Counted from the stretch's first letter, positions 13,699 through 22,205 are shown. The stretch: 22,205 bases of DNA from JBHHYR01 sp046757585 (GCA_046757585.1 JBHHYR010000045.1:1-22205); one strand, 5' to 3'. Translations and numbers: made by a program. The notes: generated from the letters alone by a model not told the origin.

Positions 13699-14712
13699 TC
13701 AGTCGCGCAACTCCTTGCCAGTGAGGTGCAGAAAGACCGCCCCAAGGCTCAATGGCACAATTTCCACCGATACGCTTCCTACAAACCGGCCGATCACCTG
13801 CTGAAGCGGTCCTAGCGCCTCGGCAGCACGAGTGACGAACACTCGTGTGACCCCATCGTGCGCTTCCACACGACACACCCCAGCCGCACGGCGCAGGCGG
13901 CCCAGATCCGCTGCGGCGGGCAGGCCCCGCAGCTGGATGACTTCCCCGCAGCCCACCTGCGTCACGAGATCATCGAGGGTACCCATCGCGATGATTTTTC
14001 CTTCGTCCATGACGCCCAGACGATCGCACAGGCGCTCAGCTTCTTCCATGTAGTGCGTGGTGTACAGAATTGCGGTTCCTCTCTCGCGCAGACCGGCCAT
14101 GATTGAGAAGATATGCTCGCGTGAATGTGGGTCGACCCCGACGGTCGGCTCATCGAGCAGAAGCAGGCGGGGTTCGTGCACGAGACTGACGGCCAGGTTC
14201 AACCGCCGTTTCATCCCCCCTGAGAAGGTAGACACATGGTCGCGGCGGCGTTCTGCGAGGCCCACCAGCCCCAACAACTCATCGGTCCGGCGCTCCAGCT
14301 CTGCCTTGTCCACCCCGTACATGCGGCCGAAAAAACGCATATTCTCCGCAGCAGTCAGCTTTGGATAGAGCGCAATGTCTTGTGGTACTACTCCGATCAT
14401 GCGCCGCACAGCTGTGACGTCGTGGCATACACTGTGGCCGAACACGAACGCGTCACCCGAGGTGGGACGCAACTGCGTCGCCACCACTGAGATCGTGGTG
14501 GTCTTGCCAGCCCCATTGGGGCCAAGGAGGCCGAAGACCTCCCCGGCGTTAACGTCCAGGCTTAAGCCCGCCACAGCCTCAATGGCTCCGTACCGCCTGC
14601 GCAAGGCGTTGATTCGGAGGGCTGGCACACCCGTGCCCTCTGGCATCGGATGTAGTATGACTGCGGCCGAAGGGGTGGCAGCGGAAGTCAGGGTGAGGTT
14701 TGTTACGGTCAT
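13699..14712 (-). CDS. ABC transporter ATP-binding protein
   Basis: About 337 residues from the ATG at 14712 (MTVTNLTLTS). The frame is open to 14829, and a later start (MPEGTG) is possible; none has a clear Shine-Dalgarno. The Walker A is GPNGAGKTT (64-72, K70), the signature FSGGMKRR (163-170), Walker B RLLLLDEPTVGVDP (182-195) and H-loop TTHYMEEA. The length and the C-terminal region of about 80 residues after the nucleotide domain match exporter-type ATPases of ABC-2 systems. It is the first gene of a three-gene operon with the MlaC-family protein and the permease. The divergent TolC gene starts about 240 bases away. Confidence 0.92.
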   Translation of the reverse strand: MTVTNLTLTSAATPSAAVILHPMPEGTGVPALRINALRRRYGAIEAVAGLSLDVNAGEVFGLLGPNGAGKTTTISVVATQLRPTSGDAFVFGHSVCHDVTAVRRMIGVVPQDIALYPKLTAAENMRFFGRMYGVDKAELERRTDELLGLVGLAERRRDHVSTFSGGMKRRLNLAVSLVHEPRLLLLDEPTVGVDPHSREHIFSIMAGLRERGTAILYTTHYMEEAERLCDRLGVMDEGKIIAMGTLDDLVTQVGCGEVIQLRGLPAAADLGRLRRAAGVCRVEAHDGVTRVFVTRAAEALGPLQQVIGRFVGSVSVEIVPLSLGAVFLHLTGKELRD

Positions 14713-14954
14713 GAAGCCAGCGACACTTTCATCGAACATGTATGAAGCAGATTTGTTCCGAATAAGGAAGGCCCGCGGCGTAGTCACTGTGGCACGCGGA
14801 TGGGAGGGGGGCCCGAGCATGCGATACACTCCGGCAAGCAGCGGTTACCAAATGCGACGGCCACACCGGTGGACAGCCGTCCGGCGGCGGGTGTCCCCGA
14901 CAACCTGGAAATTGCCGACTGTCCGCCGGAAACTTTGGCCTCAGGGGTAACGAG

Positions 14955-16310
14955 ATGAGACTACGTCTTTTTCTCGCCGGGCTGTTCGTGTGCGCGGCTT
15001 CCCGCGCCCTCATGGCCACCGAACCGGCCGTCTACGATCTCGCCACCTGCATCCGGGCTGCCCTGAAGACAAGCCCGGACCTCATGGCCATCGCCGCCGA
15101 TCTAGCGGGAGCGCGGGCCCGCTTGAGCGAAGCCCAAGCGGGCCGCTTCGGGCGTAGTGAATACACACAGGTTGTCGGCCTGGTCAACGAGGCCCGCGGC
15201 GACCCGGTGTTCTCGCCTGACGGGAAGAATGACGTTTTCTCCGGGCTTGGCCCCTTCACAAGAATCGACCTTGACATCAATATCCCCTTGTGGACCTTCG
15301 GCAAGCTCAGTGCGGCGCTCAGAGCAGGCCAACAGGCACTCGAAGGCGAGCGGGCCCGCCGTGAAGTCAAACGCGCGGAAGTGGTCCTGCGAACGAAGCA
15401 GCTTTACTATGGCTTGCTGCTTGCCGAGCAGCTTTCCGAGGTGCTCCGTGACATGCTCGACACCATGGACAAGGCCGTGGCAACAACGCAGGAGCGGTTG
15501 GATGCAGGCTCCAGCGCCGTCAGCGAACTGGACTTGCTCAAGCTCAAGACCGGCCGGGCGAAATTCGCCAAAGGGGTGCTGGTGGTCGAGGCGTCCACGC
15601 GCTTCACACGCAGCGCGCTGGCGCGGGAAACCGGCCAGCCAGCCGGCAGCGATTTCCGGATTGCCGACCGTAAGCTCACGCCGGTCGAGGCCAACATCGC
15701 TCCCCTGCCCGTCTACCTGCTCAAGGGGCCGGCGCGGCGCCCCGAATTGCGCCGGCTCTTATCGGGGATGGCCGCGCAATCCGCCAAGGTCGCATTGGAA
15801 GAGGCTAGCTACTACCCGACCTTGTTTCTTTCCACGGGCCTGCAGTTCGCGCGCGCCGGCAACCGGACCGAGCAGAGCAATCCATTTGCTGAGGATGATT
15901 TCAATTTCATACGGCCCGTCGGCGTGCTTGGCATGCGCTGGGATTTGAACTTCCTCACGACTCGGGCGAAGGTCGCACAGGCTCGCGCCGAACTTGAAAG
16001 CTTGCGAGCGCAGCAGCGTGAGGCGGCGACCGGGCTCGACCTCGAAATTCGTCGTGCGTACTCGAACGTCCTGCGTGCACGCGACACGATCGCGGCTGCC
16101 AAAGAGGGGCGCAAGGCGGGGCGGGCGCTGCTCATCTTGACGGTGGCCAATTTTGACATGGCCATCGGCGAGGCGGAGGAACTCTTCGATGGCCTCGGCG
16201 CCTACACGGAAGCAAGCACCAATTACTTCCGCGCCGTCCACGACTACAACGTTGCAGTCGCCACGCTCAGCAAGGCCGTGGGTGATGAAGTGACCCCGCT
16301 ACGGTACTGA
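14955..16310 (+). CDS. TolC-family outer-membrane protein
   Basis: A 451-residue protein with a signal peptide (MRLRLFLAGLFVCAASRALMA). TolC-type duplication is clear: YDLATCIRAALKTSPDLMAIAADLAGARARLSEAQAG, the strand DIIIPLWTFG-like segment (LDINIPLWTFGKLSAALRAG), then a repeated set at RRPELRRLLSGMAAQSAKVALEEASYYPTLFLSTG, where the conserved 'E-A-S/R-Y-Y-P' occurs. Long coiled-coil helices with heptad leucines complete it. A weak AGGGG (14942-14946) sits eight bases before the ATG. The gene diverges from the ABC/MlaC operon, which could use it as outer-membrane channel. It is distinct from the first TolC gene in the window. Substrate unknown. Confidence 0.92.
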   Translation: MRLRLFLAGLFVCAASRALMATEPAVYDLATCIRAALKTSPDLMAIAADLAGARARLSEAQAGRFGRSEYTQVVGLVNEARGDPVFSPDGKNDVFSGLGPFTRIDLDINIPLWTFGKLSAALRAGQQALEGERARREVKRAEVVLRTKQLYYGLLLAEQLSEVLRDMLDTMDKAVATTQERLDAGSSAVSELDLLKLKTGRAKFAKGVLVVEASTRFTRSALARETGQPAGSDFRIADRKLTPVEANIAPLPVYLLKGPARRPELRRLLSGMAAQSAKVALEEASYYPTLFLSTGLQFARAGNRTEQSNPFAEDDFNFIRPVGVLGMRWDLNFLTTRAKVAQARAELESLRAQQREAATGLDLEIRRAYSNVLRARDTIAAAKEGRKAGRALLILTVANFDMAIGEAEELFDGLGAYTEASTNYFRAVHDYNVAVATLSKAVGDEVTPLRY

Positions 16311-16313
16311 GGC

Positions 16314-16377
16314 GAGGCTGCCACGACGCTGTCCCGCTCAGCCAGTGCTCTGCGGCCACGCGCGTCCCCGCAGCCTC
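16314..16377. repeat. 8-bp inverted repeat between convergent TolC and small exported-protein genes
   Basis: GAGGCTGC (16314-16321) pairs with GCAGCCTC (16370-16377) across a 48-base loop. The right arm overlaps the stop codon of the minus-strand gene. It could be a shared terminator stem, but the loop is long and no T-tract follows. Confidence 0.25.
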
Positions 16378-16777
16378 ACCTACCCTGGGTGCTGGCAACG
16401 ACGACGATTTGGCCCACAACCAACGAGCGGCTGTCTGGCTGGAAGAGGCCGAGGATCCGCAGGCGGCTTCCGGGCGCCGCCTCGTGAAATGGCCGGAGCA
16501 TAGCGTCGGAGCCCACGAGATGAAGGTTCTCCGTGTACTGGATGACATTGCGAAAGGCACTCATCCCTTCGCCCAGCGTGCCCTGTGCATCCTCGACGGC
16601 CAGAATGCGCAGCCGGTTTCCTCCCCGGACGGTGAGGATGGACTGCGGTGAAGGAGGCGCCGTTGGGTCGATAACCCCTTCGATCCGCATATGGTATCCG
16701 GCACCACCGGTAACCGTCTGCGCCGCCGCCGTGCCGACGCCGAGGGCGAGAGACAGCCCGACGACCACGGATCGCAT
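16376..16777 (-). CDS. Small exported protein of unknown function
   Basis: About 133 residues from ATG 16777, chosen because GGAGAG lies five bases upstream; an ATG and a GTG further up are less likely. MRSVVVGLSLALGVGTAAAQ is a clean signal peptide with an AAA-Q cleavage site, so the protein is periplasmic or secreted. The rest is beta-rich and Gly/Arg-rich: YHMRIEGVIDP, ILTVRGGNRLRILAVEDA, SRLRILGLFQPDSRSLVVGQIVVVA, with a pair of similar RLRIL(A/G) strands. No known catalytic motif is present. I do not recognise the family. It stands alone, converging with the TolC gene and divergent from the oxidoreductase. Confidence 0.65.
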   Translation of the reverse strand: MRSVVVGLSLALGVGTAAAQTVTGGAGYHMRIEGVIDPTAPPSPQSILTVRGGNRLRILAVEDAQGTLGEGMSAFRNVIQYTENLHLVGSDAMLRPFHEAAPGSRLRILGLFQPDSRSLVVGQIVVVASTQGR

Positions 16778-17059
16778 GATTCTCTCCATCGTGGCCACAA
16801 TTGTGGCAGACTACCCCGCTCATGCAAGACCACGGGCGCTGCGCGCTCCGATCAGGCCCCGCCAGAACCGTTTAAGTGGACCCGGAGCGACCTTCTCCTC
16901 CAAGACAGCCTTCGCCCATTGACACTTCACGACATTGCCTTCTACTTATGAGGTGTGTTCCAGAGCCTGTTCACAGGCGGCAAGCGGCTGGCGGCGGCCC
17001 GGCACAGCCGGACTTCGTTGCGCCATCGGCAGCGCGCGGTCGCTGCCTCGGCATGAGTC

Positions 17060-17069
17060 GGTGATCACC
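17060..17069. promoter_or_regulatory. 10-bp palindrome abutting a start codon
   Basis: GGTGATCACC is perfectly symmetric and ends one base before the ATG of the FAD oxidoreductase, in the place where a ribosome-binding site would be. Operator or chance cannot be decided. Confidence 0.25.
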
Positions 17070-17070
17070 C

Positions 17071-18471
17071 ATGTCTCGTTGGGACGTGATCGTCATTGGT
17101 GCTGGCCTGGGGGGAATGCTCACAGGCGCAATCCTGGCGCGCCGCGGCCGGCGTGTTCTTGTCCTGGAGCGCGAGCTGCAACCAGGCGGACGCTTGCGCA
17201 GCTACGACGTTGACGGTTTCGTCGTCGATTGCGGAGCGTTTCTCTGGCCGAACAAGTTTCTCGACCAGGCGCTGGCCGCAGCCGGCGCCACCAGCTTCAT
17301 CGGTTCGGAGATTCCCGCCAGTGAAGTGATGCGCATTTACGTCCAAGGACTCGGGGGTAAGCGGTTTTCGTTCCCGTGGCTCGGGCGTGGTGCAACCGAT
17401 CTCGCAGACACGATCCGGGAAGTCTATCGCGCCTCTAACGACGACTTTCAGGCCTTCGCTGCGCTCCTGGGACAGCTGGCACAGTGGAACGATGCGGAGG
17501 TCACGAAGCTGTTGCCGGTTCGCGTGGGGGACTGGCTAGCAGCCAACGTGAGCAATTCGGCCGTTGCCAATGCCGTAAAGCGGACGCTGATGCTGTTCGG
17601 CACCTACGAGCCGGAAAATGCGTCGGTCGGTGAGTTCGCTCGTCTGCTGCAACGCAACCGGACCGGGGACAAGCAACCCAAGCCGGAGTCCTGCGGTGCC
17701 AATTCGATCGGTGGCGTCCGTGCGCTCGTCGAGGCAATACGGGCTGCGTTGGACCGCAACGGTGCGGAGCTGCGCCTTGGAACAACTGTCGATCAGATCG
17801 CCGTCGCTGGCGGGCGGGCCGCAGGCGTGCTCGTCCACGGCGCCTCACCCTTTCAGGAGCAGCTCACGGCGGATGTGGTGGTCAGCAATCTGCCGATCTG
17901 GACCTTGTTCGGCATCATCGCGGAAAGGCATTTTCCTGCGGAGTTCGTCGCCAACGCGCGCCAGTACGCCAAGGTTGGCGGGACGGTTGGCGTGGCTTAC
18001 GCATTCGACGACGTTCCGCTACTGCGTCAGACGGGTGAGCCGGATTGGTTTCCGGGTTGGACCCGATTGCTCGTCGGTCCGGAACGCACCTTTGGGGGCG
18101 GCTTCTTTTGGATGTCCCACCACTCCCCGCACAATGCGCCACCGGGCAAGCACATCCTCCAAGGTATGCGCCTCGTGCCACCGTTCACCCTCACCGACCA
18201 GCAGCAGATCAATCAGATCGTAACGGACTTCGATACTCTGGCACGAGAAATTTACAGCAATCTGGATCGAACCCTCCGCTGGCGACGGTGCTGGATTACA
18301 CGCGATGGCACCGAGTACATGATCTCAGCGGTGCCGAAGCCCGATGTTCGGGCCCCTTCCGTCGCCAATCTGTACTTTGTGGGTGAAACGATCAATCTTC
18401 CATCAATTCAGATGGATGCGGCAGCCCACTCTGCCCTTGAATGCGTACGCCTACTGGAGGAGTCTAAGTAA
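17071..18471 (+). CDS. FAD-dependent oxidoreductase, phytoene-desaturase-like
   Basis: A 466-residue protein. The FAD-binding Rossmann motif is GAGLGG (10-15) preceded by DVIVIG, with E33 closing the fold in LVLERE and the GGR turn (39-41). A second FAD block is near the C-terminus (VANLYFVGETINLPSIQMDAAAHSALE, about 435-460). This is the layout of phytoene desaturase/CrtI-like and related amine-oxidase-type flavoenzymes, which desaturate or isomerise lipids and carotenoids. No carotenoid gene is near, so substrate unknown. A stop codon lies just upstream (17062-17064), so the ATG at 17071 is forced. No Shine-Dalgarno is seen; instead the palindrome GGTGATCACC (17060-17069) abuts the start. 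The 293-base stretch before it holds no gene I can support. Confidence 0.9.
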   Translation: MSRWDVIVIGAGLGGMLTGAILARRGRRVLVLERELQPGGRLRSYDVDGFVVDCGAFLWPNKFLDQALAAAGATSFIGSEIPASEVMRIYVQGLGGKRFSFPWLGRGATDLADTIREVYRASNDDFQAFAALLGQLAQWNDAEVTKLLPVRVGDWLAANVSNSAVANAVKRTLMLFGTYEPENASVGEFARLLQRNRTGDKQPKPESCGANSIGGVRALVEAIRAALDRNGAELRLGTTVDQIAVAGGRAAGVLVHGASPFQEQLTADVVVSNLPIWTLFGIIAERHFPAEFVANARQYAKVGGTVGVAYAFDDVPLLRQTGEPDWFPGWTRLLVGPERTFGGGFFWMSHHSPHNAPPGKHILQGMRLVPPFTLTDQQQINQIVTDFDTLAREIYSNLDRTLRWRRCWITRDGTEYMISAVPKPDVRAPSVANLYFVGETINLPSIQMDAAAHSALECVRLLEESK

Positions 18472-18585
18472 GGGTGCCCGTGTTCCGCCCCTTGTGCCCC
18501 CGGACACGCACTCGGGCCGGCTACGGTGACCCGCACTGCGGGTGGGGTCCCTCCCTGTTACCCGTCTGCCGCGTTTCTGTGCTAG

Positions 18586-18746
18586 CAGCCCGTTGAAAAA
18601 CAGGGCCCCTACTGCGGGTGGCTATTTTCCGCCAGCTCTGCGTTGCCGAATCCTCAACAAAATCACCCGATTTGCCTCCGGTTCGGCGCCTTGATCTGAC
18701 GCAAAATCGCTTACCCTCGCTACGGTGCCTGTTTTTCAACGGACTG
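18586..18746. mobile_element. 161-bp MITE-like element with 19-bp terminal inverted repeats and CTAG flanks
   Basis: The left end CAGCCCGTTGAAAAACAGG (18586-18604) and the right end CCTGTTTTTCAACGGACTG (18728-18746) are inverted copies with one mismatch. CTAG lies directly outside both ends (18582-18585, 18747-18750), consistent with a 4-base target duplication of the YTAR type made by IS5-group elements; CTAG is a palindrome, so this is suggestive only. The interior is loosely palindromic too (TATTTTCCGCCAG on the left resembles the inverted GATTTTGCGTCAG from the right). No transposase fits. A folded transcript could form a long hairpin. It ends three bases before the Shine-Dalgarno of the next gene, cutting any earlier promoter away. 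Confidence 0.7.
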
Positions 18747-18760
18747 CTAGGCAGGAGGCG

Positions 18761-20601
18761 ATGTGGTGCTCCGAGTGCCACGCGGACAATCCGCCTGAGA
18801 ATCGCTTCTGCGAGCAATGCGGGGCTCGGCTGGAAGCCGTGTGCTCGCATTGTGGTGCCGTAGTCCGACGTGGAACGAGGTTCTGCGGGCAATGCGGCAC
18901 GTCGTTCGGGACTGCGCCAGGCACGGCACAAGAGCTGGCAGGGGGACAAACACCCACCGCACCCGCTGAGCGGCGCACTGGCGCGCCAGTTTCCTATACT
19001 CCCAAGCACCTCGCTGAAAAGATCTTGACGACACGTTCGGCGCTGGAGGGCGAACGCCGGCAGGTTACCGTGCTGTTTGCCGACATGGAAGGATTCACTG
19101 CACTCGCTGAGCAGCTCGACCCGGAGGAGGTCCATCAGATCATCAACCGCTGTTTCGAACTCATCACAACCGAGGTGCACGGCTTCGAGGGCACGATCAA
19201 CCAGTACACCGGCGACGGTGTCATGGCCCTGTTTGGGGCGCCGATCGCCCATGAAGATGGGCCACGACGGGCCATACACGCCGCACTGGCCATCCAGCAA
19301 GCCCTCCGGCACTACAGCGAAGAGCTGCGCAACGCCCGCGGCTTCGGCGTTCAGATGCGCATCGGGCTGAACACGGGGACCGTCGTGGTAGGGAAGATCG
19401 GTGACGATCTCCGCATGGACTACACTGCAGTGGGCGACACCACCAATCTGGCTGCACGCCTGGAGCAGGCGGCCGTTCCTGGCAGCGTATTGATCAGTGC
19501 GGCAACTCAGAAGCTCGTGGCGGGTTTTTTTGAAACCCGCGACCTTGGCACGCTGCAGGTTAAGGGGCACATCGCGCCGCTGCGTGCCTTCGAGGTCCTG
19601 CGGGCACGCGGAAGACGCGCCCGCCTCGACGTCGCTGCCGAACGGGGCCTCACGCCTCTCGTCGGACGAGACCGAGAGCTTGCAACGCTCAGTGATCTCT
19701 TCCAGCAAGTGAAGGGGGGCCATGGCCAGGTTGTGTTCATCGCCGGTGACGCGGGCATCGGTAAGTCTCGTCTGGTCCTGGAACTTCGCCGGCAGATGGC
19801 CGGACGCGTGCTGGGCACGACGGAGTTTCCCGCCGAGTTGCACGCGGCCCTGATGGAGAAGGCGGAAGGCGTGCCGCTCTTCATCGAAGAGGTAACCAAG
19901 ACGCTCCTCGACCTCGGGGTGTTGCGCCGGACCAACGGCAGCTACCGGATGGTCAAGGGTATCGAGGAGGTCAACGTTCCTGAAACAATTCACGGGATCA
20001 TCATGGCCAGGCTGGATCGTCTCGGTGAGAACGGCAAACGCACGGTCCAGCTCGCATCGGTTATCGGGCGCCAGTTCCTCCAGCGGCTCCTGGAGCGCGT
20101 CGCCGGGCTGCCTGGCCAACCGCGTACAGCTGCAGACCGCTGGGTTTGGAAAGCTAGTCGAAAGCACGCGCGACGCCGAAGAAGCGCTGCGGCTTTCCAA
20201 AGAGATCGGCAACCCGCGGGGCCTTGCCAGAGCGCTGGTGTTTCTTGGGGGAGCGTTGCAGTGGCGCGCGGGCTCGCCGCCTGCAAGGCGACATCCTCGC
20301 CGCTACGGGCTACCTCGAGGAGGCTGCCGAGACACTCCGGGAAGCGGTGGAGCTGGCGGAGCACCTGCGCGTCCCGAACGAAGTGTGGATGGGCAAGGCC
20401 GCGCGCGCACGACTCCTGTCGCGGCTCGGCAAAGACGACGAAGCTGCTCTACACTGGACGGAAGCGGCCGCCACCCTGGATGGTCTCGCGGCGAACGTGA
20501 CGACGCCGACACTCCGGCGCAGCTTTCTGAGCGCCGAGCCGGTGCTGGAAGTGTATCGCATAGTCGGCCGGCAGCCTCCGACACCCGATCCGCGAACATA
20601 G
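18761..20601 (+). pseudogene. Decayed zinc-ribbon / class III nucleotide cyclase / AAA ATPase / TPR gene
   Basis: ATG 18761 follows AGGAGG at 18753-18758. Residues 1-50 have two zinc ribbons (C3, C6, C17, C20; C28, C31, C42, C45). Residues about 100-240 are a class III adenylate/guanylate cyclase domain: metal Asp D108 (FADMEGFT) and D152 (TGDGVMALFG), then VGDTTNLAARLE (D226, N229, R233). A P-loop ATPase follows (GDAGIGKSR, K335), then the sequence jumps after RRQMAG (about residue 348, near position 19805) straight to LGTTEFPAELHAALMEKAEGVPLFIEEV, which in this family lies over a hundred residues later: an in-frame internal deletion. After GLPGQ (near 20120) frame is lost. TPR-like pieces continue in the next frame (ESTRDAEEALRLSKEIG, about 20155-20275), then in the third (GYLEEAAETLREAVELAEHLR, about 20310-20601). 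Ends seven bases from a convergent gene. Confidence 0.8.
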
Positions 20602-20608
20602 CCCAACC

Positions 20609-22205
20609 CTACGTGCGCCCGACTGCCCGCGACGTGTCTGGCCGAGGCTCGACGCTCACCGGGCCGATGCGCATCCGGCCATCAACGACGATTGCCCCTT
20701 CTCCGGGAGAGAGCACTTTCACCGGATTGAGGTCCAGCTCTCGCAGCTCCGGGATGATCTCGACCAGGGCCGAGACACGCATAATCACAGCAATCAACGC
20801 ATCCCGGTCGCCTGGGGCGCCACCACGGTAGCCGTCGAGGAGCTTGCGCGACCGCAGCTTGTCAATCATCTCTGCGGCGTCGACATCGCTGACCGGCGTG
20901 AGGCGAAACGACACGTCGCGCAGGAGTTCGACGAGGATGCCACCCAGGCCGCACACCACCAGTGGCCCAAAGGTCGGGTCGGTGGTCACACCAACGAGCG
21001 CTTCGATGCCACCGGAAACCTCCCGCTGCAGCAGAACGCCGTCCAGCGACGTGCCGACGTCTCGCATGCGGGTCTCCAGGGTATCGACCGCCACGGCCAC
21101 CGCCTCAGCGTCGCGTAGACCCATGATGACGCCACCGACGTCGCTCTTGTGAATCACGCCAGGGGCTATGGCTTTGGCGACCAGCGGATAGCCCATACGT
21201 TGCGCCGCCGCGACCGCCTCATCGACCCGGGCCTGCTCGACCGTAGCGAAGCTGATACCTGCCGCCCGCAGCACCGCGGCTAGATCCGTTGGCTGGAGCC
21301 ACTGCGGAACCCCGTTGTCTCCAAGGACCCGGTCAACCACGGCCCGGACGGTACTGTGCGCGAAGCGGTCCAGTGTCAGTGGAGCCCCGCGTGGCCGGCC
21401 CCGCCAGCGCCCGTACTGGGCCACCGCAGCCAGAGCCATCGCCGCGTTTTCCGGGAAACTGTAAGCCGGCAACCGGCCACGCGGTCCGGTGCTCAGCATC
21501 GGCGGAGCTCCCTTCGAGGAGATGAACACTGAGAGCACAGGCTTGTGCGCGGGAACAGCGCCGGCACCGCGCGCGATCGCCCGGGCGATGTCATCCGGAT
21601 CACTCACCAGGGGCGGGATGTAGATCACGACAACCGAATCGACATGAGGGTCTGCGCCGACCATCTCGATGGCGCGGGTGTACTGCTCCGCCGTGGCGGA
21701 CGCGATCATGTCGATGGGGTTGGCCAGCCCCGCCTGCGCCGGCAAGAAGGTGCGCAACGCCGCCAGCGTTCGCGGGGAGAGTTCAGGAAGCTCCAGGCCA
21801 CGCGCTTCGCAGCTGTCCGCGAGCAGGATCCCGGGCCCCCCGGCGTTCGTGACCACCCCAACACGTGTTCCGGGAGGCACTGGCTGTGTCGACAGCAGTG
21901 CCGCCACGTCGAAGAGCTCCTCAAGCGTATTCGTACGAATCACGCCCGCCTGCTCGAAGAGAGCGTCCACCGCCACGTCCAGGCTGGCCAGGGCTGCCGA
22001 ATGACTCGAGGCTGCCCGGGTTCCCGCTGCGGAGCGTCCAGACTTCACTGCCACGATGGGCTTGTGACGAGCGATATCCGGGGCGATCCGCGCAAACTTC
22101 CGCGGGTTTCCAAAGCTCTCAAGATATAGAACAATGACCCGGGTGCGGGCATCATCGGCCCAGTAGCACAGCAGATCATTGCCGGACACGTCAGCTTTGT
22201 TGCCA
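20609..22205 (-). CDS. NDP-forming acyl-CoA/acetyl-CoA synthetase, N-terminus outside window
   Basis: About 530 residues are visible and the frame stays open to the window edge (GNKADVSGNDLL), so the gene begins outside and would normally have a CoA-binding domain first. The visible order is succinyl-CoA-ligase-like middle part (YLESFGNPRKFARIA, VAVKSGRS, the likely phospho-His in SSHSAALAS), the GVVTNAGGPGILLAD block, then an ATP-grasp domain (GYPLVAKAIAPGVIHKSDVGGV, VCGLGGILVELLRDVSFRLTPV, LDLNPVKV). This is the fused alpha-beta acetyl-CoA synthetase (ADP-forming) architecture, which interconverts acyl-CoA and the free acid while making ATP; related forms are acetyltransferase (Pat) fusions. 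Acyl specificity unknown. It converges with the cyclase pseudogene. Confidence 0.93.
   Translation of the reverse strand, partial: GNKADVSGNDLLCYWADDARTRVIVLYLESFGNPRKFARIAPDIARHKPIVAVKSGRSAAGTRAASSHSAALASLDVAVDALFEQAGVIRTNTLEELFDVAALLSTQPVPPGTRVGVVTNAGGPGILLADSCEARGLELPELSPRTLAALRTFLPAQAGLANPIDMIASATAEQYTRAIEMVGADPHVDSVVVIYIPPLVSDPDDIARAIARGAGAVPAHKPVLSVFISSKGAPPMLSTGPRGRLPAYSFPENAAMALAAVAQYGRWRGRPRGAPLTLDRFAHSTVRAVVDRVLGDNGVPQWLQPTDLAAVLRAAGISFATVEQARVDEAVAAAQRMGYPLVAKAIAPGVIHKSDVGGVIMGLRDAEAVAVAVDTLETRMRDVGTSLDGVLLQREVSGGIEALVGVTTDPTFGPLVVCGLGGILVELLRDVSFRLTPVSDVDAAEMIDKLRSRKLLDGYRGGAPGDRDALIAVIMRVSALVEIIPELRELDLNPVKVLSPGEGAIVVDGRMRIGPVSVEPRPDTSRAVGRT

Noticed and set aside
18521..20212. 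563-codon open frame on the minus strand across the cyclase pseudogene and the inverted-repeat element
   Set aside because: It is antisense to a region whose plus strand carries clear zinc-ribbon, cyclase and P-loop motifs. The translation has no domain pattern. Long antisense frames are normal in GC-rich DNA.

Overview
GC-rich bacterial DNA with closely packed genes on both strands. There is no RNA gene, CRISPR array or phage module. Secreted proteins with Thr/Pro-rich linkers, a Cys-rich repeat protein with a DCPGG motif, a dockerin tail, MlaC and TolC proteins and a lipoprotein acylase indicate a diderm. The mix resembles uncultivated delta-proteobacterial or Binatota-type genomes, but that placement is inference from gene style only.

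Layout. 1-986: a TolC-family outer-membrane efflux protein cut by the window edge. 1057-2630 (minus): a secreted Cys-rich repeat protein with a membrane-anchor-like tail, and a 93-residue protein resembling the Os1348/NHLP clan. 2631-3050: a gene-free leader with three consecutive hairpins. 3051-5598 (plus): a two-gene unit of threonine synthase and a cystathionine gamma-synthase-like enzyme, one base apart. 5642-8437 (minus): a penicillin-acylase-family lipoprotein. 8608-11800 (plus): a secreted protein with Thr/Pro linker and dockerin, then an amidohydrolase-2 protein. 11931-14712 (minus): ABC ATPase, MlaC-family periplasmic protein and ABC-2 permease, with a second TolC protein (14955-16310) diverging from them. 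16376-16777 (minus): a small exported protein. 17071-18471 (plus): a phytoene-desaturase-like FAD oxidoreductase. 18582-18750: a short inverted-repeat element bounded by CTAG. 18761-20601: a decayed zinc-ribbon/class III cyclase/AAA/TPR gene. 20609-22205 (minus): an NDP-forming acyl-CoA synthetase cut by the window edge.

The strongest point is the methionine/threonine pair. Both proteins read much more like the plant (O-phosphohomoserine-using) enzymes than like common bacterial MetB or ThrC. They may be a co-translated branch point in which threonine and methionine synthesis compete for one phosphorylated intermediate. The second is the ATPase, MlaC-family, ABC-2 and TolC neighbourhood. It joins a lipid-carrier type periplasmic protein to an exporter-type permease instead of MlaE, and may be an envelope-spanning lipid or hydrophobic-compound export system. 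Both functional readings are inference from sequence recall and need alignment and structure checks.
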